Source: G963663735 sp963663735 (lineage in GTDB: Bacteria; Acidobacteriota; UBA6911; RPQK01; JAPXNP01). From it: a stretch of DNA of 64,000 bases. The translations under genes and the position numbers were made by a program. This document shows, in pieces, positions 34,263 through 42,960 of the stretch; the first letter of the stretch is position 1, and the number at the start of each line of letters is the position of its first letter. The DNA is taken from NCBI GenBank assembly GCA_963663735.2, contig CAXXHN010000001.1, forward strand, positions 1,736,001 to 1,800,000, read 5' to 3'. The notes beneath the pieces were generated by a model that saw only the letters and a list, made by a program, of their open reading frames with translations, was not told where the DNA came from and made no database searches.

Positions 34263-34988
34263 CTATTTTCTTATCCTTGTAACTTTTCCTTCCCGGGTCA
34301 GGGTGAAATTATCCGGAAGAGATCCTTCTACCTGGGGGCGGAAGCCTCTGACAGTCCATCCTTTGTCAGCAAATTCTTCAAGGATCTGCAGGCGTATCCT
34401 GGCCCTGTCTTCTGAAGCCATGTAACATTTAAGCAGGTCCTCCCTGGTTTCCTCTTCGGGACAGCTCATCAGGTATTCAATCGCGGCCAGCCTGACGTCA
34501 TCGTCTTCATCTTCCAGGTAAAGCTTTACGGTTCCTGCCAGTTCTGCTGAACTCAAGCCTTCAGCAGAGCGTATCAACTGGGTTTTGGGAAAAGCGGTGG
34601 CAGGAGGGTTTTCCCACATGTAGTACAGGATACTGTTTAACTCCCGGCAGTAATCCGGTTCATCAAGAATATCCCTGAGGATGCGGGCTGGCCAATAGAC
34701 TGATCGTTCGGTTTTCAGGAAGTCAATTACCGGCTCAACAGCTGGTTTCCCGAGATGGACCAGCCACGATTTAACCATTTCTTTTTCTCTCTCATCCTGG
34801 GTGGAAGGAGAAACGTTGATGGTATACCTGTCCAGCAGCGCTCTCAAGGCAGGGGAGCTTCCGATACGGCAGAGTTTATCAGCGGCACCTTCCCGTACAG
34901 CCGCGTCACCGTGAGGTTCTTTGACTTTTTTTCTCAACCGTTCAATTTGTTTTTCCGGGGTACTCTGAAAGAAAGAAAAAAGACTCAT
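34263..34988 (-). CDS. HEAT-repeat protein
   Basis: A 241-residue alpha-helical-repeat protein. Recurring segments are VREGAADKLCRIGSSPALRALLD, KPAVEPVIDFLK, LSSAELAGTVKLYLEDEDDDVRLAAIEYLM (in parts) and DRARIRLQILEEFADKG. No signal peptide. The first residues are MSLFSFFQSTPEKQIERLRKKV. HEAT scaffolds bind other proteins, and the partner is unknown. Confidence 0.8.
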   Translation of the reverse strand: MSLFSFFQSTPEKQIERLRKKVKEPHGDAAVREGAADKLCRIGSSPALRALLDRYTINVSPSTQDEREKEMVKSWLVHLGKPAVEPVIDFLKTERSVYWPARILRDILDEPDYCRELNSILYYMWENPPATAFPKTQLIRSAEGLSSAELAGTVKLYLEDEDDDVRLAAIEYLMSCPEEETREDLLKCYMASEDRARIRLQILEEFADKGWTVRGFRPQVEGSLPDNFTLTREGKVTRIRK

Positions 34989-35126
34989 ATTAATTCACCT
35001 TCGGCCTTAAGCTGGTCACGTTAGAATGCCGGTAAGCTGCTGCCTGACAAATTAGGGGTACAATTGTCAGGTTATCTTTTTCAATGTATTGCTGTTAAAT
35101 TGAAAACTCTCTGAGCTTACCAGGAA

Positions 35127-36527
35127 CTATACCTTTCTTCTATGCAGTGTTGCAACAGATTCTATGTGCCAGGTCTGCGGAAACATGTCAACCGGCTGCA
35201 CTGAAACCAGGTCATAGCTTTCACTCAGGAGATTAAGGTCCCTGGCCTGGGTTGCCGGATTACAGCTGGTATACACAATCCTTTCAGGAGCTGCTTTCAA
35301 GAGCCCGGATAAAGCCTTGGGATGGAGTCCGGCCCGTGGCGGATCCAGGATTACGATGTCCGGCTTTCCGTTTTCTGCAATAAAATCATCCTCCAGTGCA
35401 TTAAGGACATCCATGTCATAGAAGTGGCAGTTGCTGGCCTTATTCATTTCGGCATTCTGGTGGGCCAGTTCGACGGAACGGCTATGGGTTTCCACCCCGA
35501 TCACTTTTTTTACCATTCCGGAGAGATAGAGGCTGATCGCGCCAAGCCCGCAGTAAAGATCATAAAGGGTTTCTGTTTCTGACAACGAGGCCGCGTCCCT
35601 GATAGTGGAAAAGAGAGTTTCGGCCTGGCTGGTGTTGGGCTGGAAAAATGAAAAGGGGGATATCATGTAGGTCGTGTCTCCAATCCGGTCCAGGAGCATT
35701 CCATCCCCATACAGTATGATTTCTTCTTCCATGGTTGTCGGATTAGGGCCTGAATTTATGCAGTTGAGGATTGTTGTGATTGAAGGTACGTTATCCAGGA
35801 GTTCCCTGCGCAATAACTCAATTTTTTCAGGATCATGGGCCGTAGTGACCAGGTTAACCATGAGATCACCTGTGTTGATGCCCCTTCGGATGATCAGGTT
35901 TCGGAGGTAACCCGTGTGATCAACCACATTGTAGGGGAGCCATCCCTTGCTGACAGCCGTGTTCCGGCAGATATCAAGAATCTTCATGCTGACCTGATCC
36001 TGCAGGTGGCATTCTGTTAGATCCAGTATCCGGTCAAATCTTTTCGGGACGTGCAGGCCCAGTGCGAAATCCCTTGAAAATTTTTCACCTGAAGATATCT
36101 CTTCAGAAGTCAGCCAGCGGCTTGCACCAAAGGTGAATTCCATCTTGTTCCGGTATTCAAACTGTTGCCGGGAGGGCAGGACAGGCGCTACCTTTATGTC
36201 CCTGAACCCGCCTATCCTTTCCATCAGGGCTGTGACCTGAAGCTGTTTGTATTCCAGCTGCTTTTCATATCGCGCATTCTGCAGTGTGCATCCGCCGCAA
36301 GTACCGAAATGCCGGCACCTTGGATCAGTCCGGTCCCCCGAATACTCCAGGATTTCCTCAATCACTGCTTCAGCAAATTTCCGCTTTTTTTTCGTTATCC
36401 TGGCTCTTATCCGGTCTCCTGGAATAGCGTAGGGCACAAATACAACCAGGTTATCAACTCTTCCCACTGCCGAACCTTCAAATGCCGGAGAGGAGATTTC
36501 CAGTTCAATTATATCGCCACGTTTCAT
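35127..36527 (-). CDS. rlmD: 23S rRNA uracil-C5-methyltransferase, RlmD/RumA family
   Basis: A 466-residue TrmA/RumA-family enzyme. It has an N-terminal TRAM RNA-binding domain (residues ~1-60), an Fe-S cluster motif CRHFGTCGGCTLQNARYEKQ, and SAM-binding LYDLYCGLGAISLYL. The catalytic end is IVILDPPRAGLHP and IVYTSCNPATQARDL with the nucleophilic Cys. It methylates a uracil in 23S rRNA (U1939 type). Full length. Confidence 0.93.
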   Translation of the reverse strand: MKRGDIIELEISSPAFEGSAVGRVDNLVVFVPYAIPGDRIRARITKKKRKFAEAVIEEILEYSGDRTDPRCRHFGTCGGCTLQNARYEKQLEYKQLQVTALMERIGGFRDIKVAPVLPSRQQFEYRNKMEFTFGASRWLTSEEISSGEKFSRDFALGLHVPKRFDRILDLTECHLQDQVSMKILDICRNTAVSKGWLPYNVVDHTGYLRNLIIRRGINTGDLMVNLVTTAHDPEKIELLRRELLDNVPSITTILNCINSGPNPTTMEEEIILYGDGMLLDRIGDTTYMISPFSFFQPNTSQAETLFSTIRDAASLSETETLYDLYCGLGAISLYLSGMVKKVIGVETHSRSVELAHQNAEMNKASNCHFYDMDVLNALEDDFIAENGKPDIVILDPPRAGLHPKALSGLLKAAPERIVYTSCNPATQARDLNLLSESYDLVSVQPVDMFPQTWHIESVATLHRRKV

Positions 36528-36736
36528 ATGTTCTGCTGCCTTGGTTTGAATTTATAATCAAACCCAAATGATAGCATTCCTGTACCATTGATGGTGAGCC
36601 ATGGGATGGCTTATACTTAATCGCATTGGTCAACAGTAATGAAAAAGGGTGTGATATATAATCCGCTGGGTGCCAGTAAACCTGCCTGGAAAGGTTCGGG
36701 CAGGTAGAAATAATAAACAAATCAGGAGTTTAATCT

Positions 36737-37477
36737 ATGAAACGGTTATCTGTTAATTTTAATGTCGTTGTAATAGTTCTGGTGTTTTTTCTGCTGTTTG
36801 CCGCCTGCCTGGCCGGGGACGCGACCATACTGCATAAGGTTCAGAAAACTGACGGAGTTATGGGACAGAAGGCCCAGGAATCTACCAGCGTCACTTATCT
36901 TTCTTCTGATGCCATCTATGAAAAGAGCTCCTCAGGGAATGATTTTCTGATTCGTTTTGAGGGAGGTTCAGTGCTGTCGATTAATCACAAGGAAAAGCAG
37001 TATTCCGAATATACCTTCGAGGATTTGAACAGGGCCCTTGCTTCAGCCGGTGGTGATTCAGATGAAAACAAAGAGGCCCAGGCCATGATGAAGAAGATGA
37101 TGGGCAACATGGCCAAAGAGGCCAAGCTGGAAAAAATCGGGCCTGCAGAAGATGTGGCAGGTTATTCAACTGTGAAATACGAGCTGACCATGTCGCCAAT
37201 GCTGATCACTATCTGGGCAGCGCCTGACCTTCCAATGCCGGACGCCTATTTTGACAATTTGAAACTCACTGCAGCCCAGAATCCAATGTTTGACCTCTCA
37301 GCCATGTTTGATTCGTTCAAACAAATTGATGGCGTGGGCATGAAAACTGAGACGGTATTTACCATGATGGGAATGACAGTTAAAACCAGGGAAGAAGTGG
37401 TTAAGGTCGAAAAAGGATCCTTTCCGGAAGTGACCGTTCCGGCCGGTTACAAAAAACAAGCCATGTTTGACCGGTAA
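36737..37477 (+). CDS. DUF4412-type exported protein
   Basis: A 246-residue exported protein with a signal segment (VVVIVLVFFLLFAACLAGD; the LFAAC could be a lipobox). The mature part is a beta-rich domain (SVLSINHKEKQYSEYTFEDLN; GYSTVKYELTMSPMLITIWAAPDLP in parts), as in DUF4412, a family of periplasmic proteins with unknown function. It contains a methionine/lysine-rich stretch (EAQAMMKKMMGNMAKEAKLEK). GGAG lies 9-12 bases before the ATG. A TATAAT-like element is at 36657-36662 with no clear -35. Confidence 0.75.
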   Translation: MKRLSVNFNVVVIVLVFFLLFAACLAGDATILHKVQKTDGVMGQKAQESTSVTYLSSDAIYEKSSSGNDFLIRFEGGSVLSINHKEKQYSEYTFEDLNRALASAGGDSDENKEAQAMMKKMMGNMAKEAKLEKIGPAEDVAGYSTVKYELTMSPMLITIWAAPDLPMPDAYFDNLKLTAAQNPMFDLSAMFDSFKQIDGVGMKTETVFTMMGMTVKTREEVVKVEKGSFPEVTVPAGYKKQAMFDR

Positions 37478-37803
37478 TTCTCACACAAACATTTATAGCG
37501 GCGGCGGGCTCATCAGTGCTGATTGCCAGGTTCTCCGCTGCTATCCTGGCTGCAGGCTGACTGACAGGGGTCCCTCCGGGCAGTCGCGAAATTTGTCACG
37601 CCGCCCTTCCAGGGCTGGGAACTGTCGGGCGGGATTTTCTTACCCCAGGTTCCTCCGAACCTTCGGTCCGTCGCCAACTGGGGCTATTGGCTGCCACGCC
37701 TCAGTCGTTAGTTGCTGCTGCCCGGGTGAAGGGGCATAAGCGAAATGTTACCTATGTCCTGACTACATCAGGATCGCTGGAACCTGTTACCTGATACCCG
37801 CAT
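37478..37803. other. Intergenic region with possible dispersed repeat
   Basis: 326 bases. The stretch 37560-37720 contains several small inverted pairs (for example CCCCAGGTT with AACTGGGG) and is of a GC-rich, hairpin-dense type. It looks like a degenerate copy of a dispersed intergenic repeat. No credible coding frame. Confidence 0.35.
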
Positions 37804-38343
37804 CTATTTGAGCCAGGGCTTGAGCGCATCTTCCATCGCTTCCATGGTATACGTCTTGCCTTTATCAAGGCCCCGGTTCTGGAACCATGTAATTATGGGT
37901 GGGGCGGAATCCTTCCACACGGTATCTGGCTCGTATACTGCAAACAGGTCCCAGGCATCATAAGTGGATATACCCAGCTGTTCAGCATAAGTCCTGGTAC
38001 CGAATTTCCAGACATCCCAGAAATTAACAACTCTACTGCCAGGCATGTAGGCAGATGATCGCATGGCCTGTTCGCGGTTATCAAGTTCCAGGTATGGACC
38101 CCATAAAACGAAGACTCTGACCTTGGCGTCAGGATACTTGGCAATTACTCTCTGTACTTCAGAACCCGCCTGAAGACAGTGTCCTCAGGTAGGTGACATC
38201 AAGGAAATGATTCGAACCTCCCCAGCTGCATCGTTAAATGCCTTCTTGAACTCTTTCGCCTCAAAATCCAGCGAAGGCATGTTCAGGTCAGTAATAAATT
38301 GTGCGGGCAGTAATGCCAGCATCAAGAGCAATATGAGGTTCAT
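37804..38343 (-). CDS. Putative selenoprotein: thioredoxin-like domain with in-frame UGA (U-x-x-C)
   Basis: The frame runs from ATG 38343 to the stop at 37804, interrupted only by TGA at 38185-38187. Read as selenocysteine it gives 179 residues with Sec53 in SPTUGHC, the place of the redox CxxC of thioredoxin-like proteins. Coding continues on both sides without frameshift: IISLMSPT before, LQAGSEVQRVIAKYPDAKVR after, then VLWGPYLELDNR and a C-terminal domain (VVNFWDVWKFGTRTYAEQLG). Cys homologs of this layout, with SPTCxxC, are known in exported thioredoxin-like proteins. The short N terminus (LILLLMLALLPAQF) suggests an exported or membrane-bound protein. A SECIS-like hairpin follows the TGA. 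TTG 38382 is an alternative start. If Sec is not inserted, a truncated 52-residue product results. Sec machinery genes are not in the window. Confidence 0.8.
38152..38179 (-). promoter_or_regulatory. Bacterial SECIS-like hairpin
   Basis: In the mRNA the hairpin begins six bases after the UGA. The upper stem CUUCAG pairs with CUGAAG (six pairs) around a seven-base loop GCGGGUU that starts with G. A single bulged U (38156) follows on the 3' side, then CUGU pairs with ACAG (four pairs). The loop begins 16 bases after the UGA. Position, G-start loop and bulged U are all characters of bacterial SECIS elements read by SelB. Confidence 0.75.
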
Positions 38344-38495
38344 AGCTGAAAAATGATACTTAAAATGAGACTGGCAAGGCAAGTTTTAAGTTCATTTCAG
38401 GCCTGCCAGCTTCCTCAGACTGGAACTGTTTTATGAGGATTGCCTGTCGAATACAGGAATAAATGCGATTGGCCTGAGACTTGATATCCGGGCAG

Positions 38496-38526
38496 AAAAA
38501 AGGGGATGGTTGTGTCACCATCCCCT
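38496..38526 (-). terminator. Rho-independent terminator after first tandem paralog
   Basis: On the minus strand AGGGGATGGT pairs with AACCATCCCCT, followed by a run of T (38496-38500). It is downstream of the gene ending at 38583 and isolates it from the selenoprotein gene. Confidence 0.85.
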
Positions 38527-38582
38527 CTCAGATTAGGCAGCAGAAACATGCTTTATGCTGCCTGAATCAAGTATTCCAGGTG

Positions 38583-40481
38583 TTAGGCGGGGTCCTCCTC
38601 GGAAATCTTGGTGGAATACCCGGCGACTGTGGAAAGCCACTTGCCTGCACCGAAGTTCTCGAACACATAGTTGGCCTGTCCAGCCGTAAAAATGCTGGGG
38701 CCTGGAAGGAAATATGATTCATCAGCTGTATCATTCCATCCTTCCCAGTATGAATAAACATACACAGGCTGCAGGTCAGTGGTCGTCCACTTGCGGGTGG
38801 TGAACCAGCGGGAGAACCTCATCCATCCGGGGCCTACTTCGTTGGCCAGCTCATTAGCTGATCCGGCCAGCACGTTCAGGAAACCTTCCAGGGTCTTGCT
38901 GTCAGTTCCCAGTACGGAATTCATGTCATAGAGGTCCTGGAGAGTGAATTCGCCGAACTTCTCGCCCAGTACCGCGTCATTCAGGTTGCTTTCAGGATCA
39001 ATCTGGTAAGTATTGATGCATTTCACGGCAATGGCTGAGGTGAGCGGGCTCTCAGGAGTAACAGGGGATACAATCGGCTGATCTTCAGGATCACCAGCTA
39101 CCCACAGGTCTTCTGAGTTGTTGTAGGCTTCTACCGTGTAAATGGTTACTACCGGCTGGATGTTGTAGGAAACATCATCCCACTTGCTGGGCTGTGCGCT
39201 CTGGGCCAGATTGGAACGGCCGTTGTAGTTGTCCATAAAGGAGAAGAAGTTCACAATTTGTTTTTCAGCAGGCATGGCATTGGAGGGGAAGATTTCCCAA
39301 CCAAGGGCTCCGCCTTCTGAAATGATCCAGTTCAAGCCGACAACATCTTCACCGCGGTCCAGCTGATCGCCAGCATGGGCTTCCTGGCGAAGAATACAGA
39401 TAGAGTTACCTGTATGAAAAATCTGTTCGCCGCTTTCAGCAGCTTCACTCCAGATGTATTCCCCACCGGTCAGGAGGGCATGCAAGGGTGCATTGGCACC
39501 ACCAACACCAGAAGGTCCGCCGGTGATTGATGTTTCATAATCACCTGTGGCTATCACCGCTGGCCTGGTTCCGGCCTGGGTCATGTAGGCTGCCTGGGCG
39601 CCGAGATCTGTCACCTTGGCAACTGTCTGGAAACCGATCAGGTAGTTAAAAGAAACCGCTGACGCGTTCAGGATATGCAGGTTGTCATCATCGAAACCTT
39701 CAGTGTCACCATAGACAGGATAAACGCCGAACAGTTCTTCGCCGGCATCACCGCCGCCGCCGTCCACCCAGGCTGCGCAGGTAACATTCAGCTCTTCTTC
39801 ACGGTAGTTGATGAATTCGTAAGGAATTATGTCCATTCTGGCGTAGTCAGCATCGTAATAACTGGGATTGATATAGGGATCATAACCATATTTCACATCA
39901 GCTGATGCAGTGACAAACAGGAGGAAGCGGCCATCCGCAAAAGTTGAAGCCGGGATGGCGTCAAAACTCTGTCCGTTACCGTCTGCCTTGTTCGGGTAAC
40001 CAAAGAAACGATCATTCACGTTGACGTTGTCGGTGCCGGGCACAACAAAGTCAAACGGATCAACCATCATGGTGTCGTTACAAGTCAGGACCACCAGGAA
40101 ATCGAAGAAATCAACACAGTCCGAGTTGAAGTAACGGAAATGAACTGTTACCGCCTGGCTTGGATTGGTGTTGGTCAGGCTGATGAAGTTCTGGTGTACC
40201 GGAGCCGCATTTCCATACTGCAGCACGGAATTGCTGGTGAAGTTCACATCATCGCCATAAAGCTCTTCAGCATTGATTCCTGTGTCTAACAGGTAGATCA
40301 GCTGCGAACCGGGTTCATTGACAAAACCGGCAGGTGTGTCTTTGGTCTGCACATTGTCGAACGGGCTGTAGCTGTTGTATCCGTCATCGTTCCAGCCGGC
40401 TGGATCTTTGAGGGCTAAACCAAAAGAACAGCTTAATACTGCCAGCGCTATTAAAATGATTACTAATTTGAGTTTTTGCAC
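38583..40481 (-). CDS. Large secreted protein, tandem paralog A
   Basis: A 632-residue exported protein, not a recognised family. A signal peptide (KLVIILIALAVLSCSFGLA) precedes a conserved body: GWNDDGYNSYSPFD, FVNEPGSQLIYLLDTGINAEELYG, NSDCVDFFDFLVVLTCNDTM, PVYGDTEGFDDDNLHILNAS and the C-terminal LGEKFGEFTLQDLYDMNSVLG. It is rich in Asn, Asp, Tyr and aromatic residues and has few Lys, as surface proteins often do. The start is GTG 40481 with AGGAGG upstream; the TTG at 40502 is not needed. It differs from its two neighbours mainly in patches around residues ~195-220, ~330-375 and the last 40. Probably a surface, sheath or layer protein. Confidence 0.85.
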   Translation of the reverse strand: MQKLKLVIILIALAVLSCSFGLALKDPAGWNDDGYNSYSPFDNVQTKDTPAGFVNEPGSQLIYLLDTGINAEELYGDDVNFTSNSVLQYGNAAPVHQNFISLTNTNPSQAVTVHFRYFNSDCVDFFDFLVVLTCNDTMMVDPFDFVVPGTDNVNVNDRFFGYPNKADGNGQSFDAIPASTFADGRFLLFVTASADVKYGYDPYINPSYYDADYARMDIIPYEFINYREEELNVTCAAWVDGGGGDAGEELFGVYPVYGDTEGFDDDNLHILNASAVSFNYLIGFQTVAKVTDLGAQAAYMTQAGTRPAVIATGDYETSITGGPSGVGGANAPLHALLTGGEYIWSEAAESGEQIFHTGNSICILRQEAHAGDQLDRGEDVVGLNWIISEGGALGWEIFPSNAMPAEKQIVNFFSFMDNYNGRSNLAQSAQPSKWDDVSYNIQPVVTIYTVEAYNNSEDLWVAGDPEDQPIVSPVTPESPLTSAIAVKCINTYQIDPESNLNDAVLGEKFGEFTLQDLYDMNSVLGTDSKTLEGFLNVLAGSANELANEVGPGWMRFSRWFTTRKWTTTDLQPVYVYSYWEGWNDTADESYFLPGPSIFTAGQANYVFENFGAGKWLSTVAGYSTKISEEDPA

Positions 40482-40562
40482 GTGAATTCCTCCTGGAGAC
40501 AAATTTACTGAAGTATAAAATTTACATTATAACTGAATAACGGAAAAATATTTATTCTCAAT

Positions 40563-40591
40563 AAATTACTAGTTAAGAAGCTTAGAGTCAA
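40563..40591 (-). promoter_or_regulatory. Promoter of tandem paralog A
   Basis: TTGACT (40586-40591) and TAATTT (40563-40568) with a 17-base spacer. The same elements and the adjacent TTAACTAG are kept upstream of paralog B, which supports the call. Confidence 0.6.
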
Positions 40592-40689
40592 TAATAATTT
40601 TGATTTTTCCTGAGATTTGCATTGAGTCAGCGTTACTTCCTGAGCCGGAAAGATTCTGCCTGTGATTGTCCAGAGGCGGGCTTGACAAT

Positions 40690-40722
40690 AAAAGGGGCCG
40701 ACATTGATTGTCAGCCCCTTTT
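40690..40722 (-). terminator. Terminator after tandem paralog B
   Basis: On the minus strand AAAAGGGGC pairs with GCCCCTTTT around a 15-base loop. It lies downstream of the gene ending at 40769. Confidence 0.8.
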
Positions 40723-40731
40723 ATGTTTAGA

Positions 40732-40760
40732 GCAGCAATACTAATTTATATGCTGCTTGT
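40732..40760 (-). repeat. Conserved 3' hairpin of the tandem family (copy B)
   Basis: AGCAGCA pairs with TGCTGCT just behind the stop codon. Similar hairpins stand after paralog A (38538-38566, with GCAGCA and TGCTGC) and paralog C (42912-42942). The stem is kept while loop bases vary. A second hairpin before the terminator suggests an mRNA-stability element. Confidence 0.5.
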
Positions 40761-40768
40761 ATCAGGTG

Positions 40769-42676
40769 TTATTCTATGATCTGGTTTGGAATCGCGGTGG
40801 AATACCCGGCGGCTGTGGAAAGCCACTTGCCGGCACCGAAATTCTCGAAGACATAGTTAGCCTGTCCAGCTGTGAAGATGCTGGGGCCAGATATGTAGGA
40901 ATATGGTTCGCCGGCAGAACCGTTCCAACCTTCCCAGTATGAATATACATACACAGGCTGCAGGTCAGTGGTTGTCCACTTGCGGGTGGTAAACCAGCGG
41001 GAGAACCTCATCCATCCGGGGCCTACTTCGTTGGCCAGCTCATTGGCTGATCCGGCCAGCACGTTCAGGAAACCTTCCAGGGTCTTGCTGTCTGTACCCA
41101 GTACGGAGTTCATGTCATAGAGGTCCTGGAGGGTGAATTCACCGAATTTTTCGCCCAGAACCGCGTCATTCAGGTTGCTTTCAGGATCAATCTGGTAGGC
41201 ATTGATGCACTTAACGGCAATAGCTGAGGTGAGCGGGCTCTCAGGAGTAACAGGGGATACGATCGGCTGATCTTCAGGATCACCAGCTACCCATATGTCT
41301 TCGGAGTTGTTGTAGGCTTCTACCGTGTAAATGGTGACTACAGGCTGGATGTTGTAGGAAACATCATCCCACTTAGTCGGGGTTGCACCCTGGGCCAGGT
41401 TGGAACGGCCGTTGTAGTTGTCCATGAAGGAGAAGAAGTTCACGATCTGTTTTTCGGCAGGCATGGCATTGGAGGGGAAGATCTCCCATCCCAGGGCTCC
41501 GCCTTCAGAGATGATCCAATTTGATCCGACTACATCTTCGCCGCGGTCCCACTGGTCTCCGGCATGGGCTTCCTGGCGCAGCCCGCAAACAATTCCGCCC
41601 AGGCTTGTGATCAGGTCTCCAGATTCAGCAGCGTCTGTCCAGATGTATTCGCCGCCGGTCAGGAGGGCATGCAAGGGAGCATTGAAATAACCAACTCCGG
41701 AAGGTCCGCCGGTGATTGAGGTTTCATAAGACGAGCCGGCTATCACCGCGGGCCTGGTTCCGGCCTGGGTCATGTAGGCTGCCTGGGCGCCGAGATCCGT
41801 TACCTTGGCAACTGTCTGGAAACCGATCAGGTAGTTAAAAGAAACCGCTGACGCGTTCAGGATGTGCAGGTTGTCATCATCGAAACCTTCGGTGTCACCA
41901 TAGACAGGATAATTGCCGAACAGTTCTTCGCCCGCATCACCGCCGCCGCCATCCACCCAGGCTGCGCAGGTTACATTCAGCTCTTCTTCCCGGTAGTTGA
42001 TGAATTCGTAGGGAATCAGGTCCATATTGGAGTACTCGGCGTAGAAAATCCCTGGTTCTTCGAAATGAGCGGCGTAGTCGTATTTGACATCAGCTGATGC
42101 AGTGACAAAAAGTAGAAAACGGCCGTCGGCAAAGGTTGAAGCCGGGATGGCGTCAAAACTCTGGCCATTGCCGTCAGCCTTGTTCGGGTAACCAAAGAAA
42201 CGGTCTTTCACGTTAACGTTGTCTGTGCCGGGCACAACAAAATCAAACGGGTCAACCATCATGGTGTCGTTACAGGTCAGGACTACCAGGAAATCAAAGA
42301 AATCAACACAATCCGAGTTGAAGTAACGGAAATGAACCGTTACCGCGTGGCTCGGATTGGTGTTGGTCAAACTGATGAAATTCTGGTGTACCGGAGCTGC
42401 ATTGCCATACTGCAGTACGGAATTGCTGGTGTAGTTGGCATCGCCACCATACAGTTCCTCAGCGTTGATTCCTGTGTCTAACAGGTAAATCAGCTGCGAA
42501 CCTGGTTCATTAACAAAACCGGCCGGCACATCCTTGGTTTGTAACCTGTCGAATGGGCTGTAGCTGTTATAACCATCATCATTCCAGCCGGCAATGGGGT
42601 CGTCGGTCGCCAAGCCAAAAGAACAGCTCAAGGCTATCAGCGTTATTAACATACTTACTAATCTGAGTTTTTGCAC
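40769..42676 (-). CDS. Large secreted protein, tandem paralog B
   Basis: A 635-residue paralog with signal peptide (RLVSMLITLIALSCSFGLA) and the same body as its neighbours. Variable patches: after ASADVKYDY (AAHFEEPGIFYAEYSN), around GGPSGVGYFNAPLHALLTGG and SGDLITSLGGIVCGLRQEAHAG (in parts), and the C-terminal WNGSAGEPYSYISG. The start is a GTG with GGAGGA seven to nine bases upstream (42676). Its own promoter and terminator make it a separate transcription unit. Function unknown, inferred to be cell-surface. Confidence 0.85.
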   Translation of the reverse strand: MQKLRLVSMLITLIALSCSFGLATDDPIAGWNDDGYNSYSPFDRLQTKDVPAGFVNEPGSQLIYLLDTGINAEELYGGDANYTSNSVLQYGNAAPVHQNFISLTNTNPSHAVTVHFRYFNSDCVDFFDFLVVLTCNDTMMVDPFDFVVPGTDNVNVKDRFFGYPNKADGNGQSFDAIPASTFADGRFLLFVTASADVKYDYAAHFEEPGIFYAEYSNMDLIPYEFINYREEELNVTCAAWVDGGGGDAGEELFGNYPVYGDTEGFDDDNLHILNASAVSFNYLIGFQTVAKVTDLGAQAAYMTQAGTRPAVIAGSSYETSITGGPSGVGYFNAPLHALLTGGEYIWTDAAESGDLITSLGGIVCGLRQEAHAGDQWDRGEDVVGSNWIISEGGALGWEIFPSNAMPAEKQIVNFFSFMDNYNGRSNLAQGATPTKWDDVSYNIQPVVTIYTVEAYNNSEDIWVAGDPEDQPIVSPVTPESPLTSAIAVKCINAYQIDPESNLNDAVLGEKFGEFTLQDLYDMNSVLGTDSKTLEGFLNVLAGSANELANEVGPGWMRFSRWFTTRKWTTTDLQPVYVYSYWEGWNGSAGEPYSYISGPSIFTAGQANYVFENFGAGKWLSTAAGYSTAIPNQIIE

Positions 42677-42747
42677 GTGAAGTCCTCCAGAGAGATAAAT
42701 GTACCAAATATGAAATTTACAACTTAACTGAGAAAATAATTCTTTGT

Positions 42748-42776
42748 AAATTACTAGTTAACAAATTTATAGTCAA
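42748..42776 (-). promoter_or_regulatory. Promoter of tandem paralog B
   Basis: TTGACT (42771-42776) and TAATTT (42748-42753) with a 17-base spacer, matching the promoter of paralog A. The upstream CTCAATGCAAATCTCAG is also shared with A. Confidence 0.6.
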
Positions 42777-42858
42777 TATAAATCTACATTTTTTCTGAGA
42801 TTTGCATTGAGCCAGTATTTCTCCCTTTAGAAGGTATGGTCTGCCTTTTTTTGCGCAT

Positions 42859-42901
42859 GGGGCAGGCATAAAAAAAGAGGCAGACATTGAATGCCTGCCC
42901 C
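42859..42901 (-). terminator. Terminator after tandem paralog C
   Basis: GGGGCAGGCAT (42859-42869) pairs perfectly with ATGCCTGCCCC (42891-42901), an 11-bp stem, with A- and T-rich flanks. It lies downstream of the gene ending at 42961. Confidence 0.75.
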
Positions 42902-42960
42902 TTTTAAGTTTAGAGCAGCAATATTAATTTAGATGCTGCTTGAATCAGGTTTCCCGGGTG

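Noticed and set aside
37467..37739. 90-codon plus-strand frame
   Set aside because: Cys/Arg/Pro-rich translation of a hairpin-dense stretch. It overlaps the previous gene end and has no homology or ribosome site.
37804..38382. Reading the split gene as an ordinary pseudogene
   Set aside because: There is one stop only, no frameshift, sensible coding on both sides, UGA at a redox position and a SECIS-like hairpin. Decay would be expected to leave more damage.
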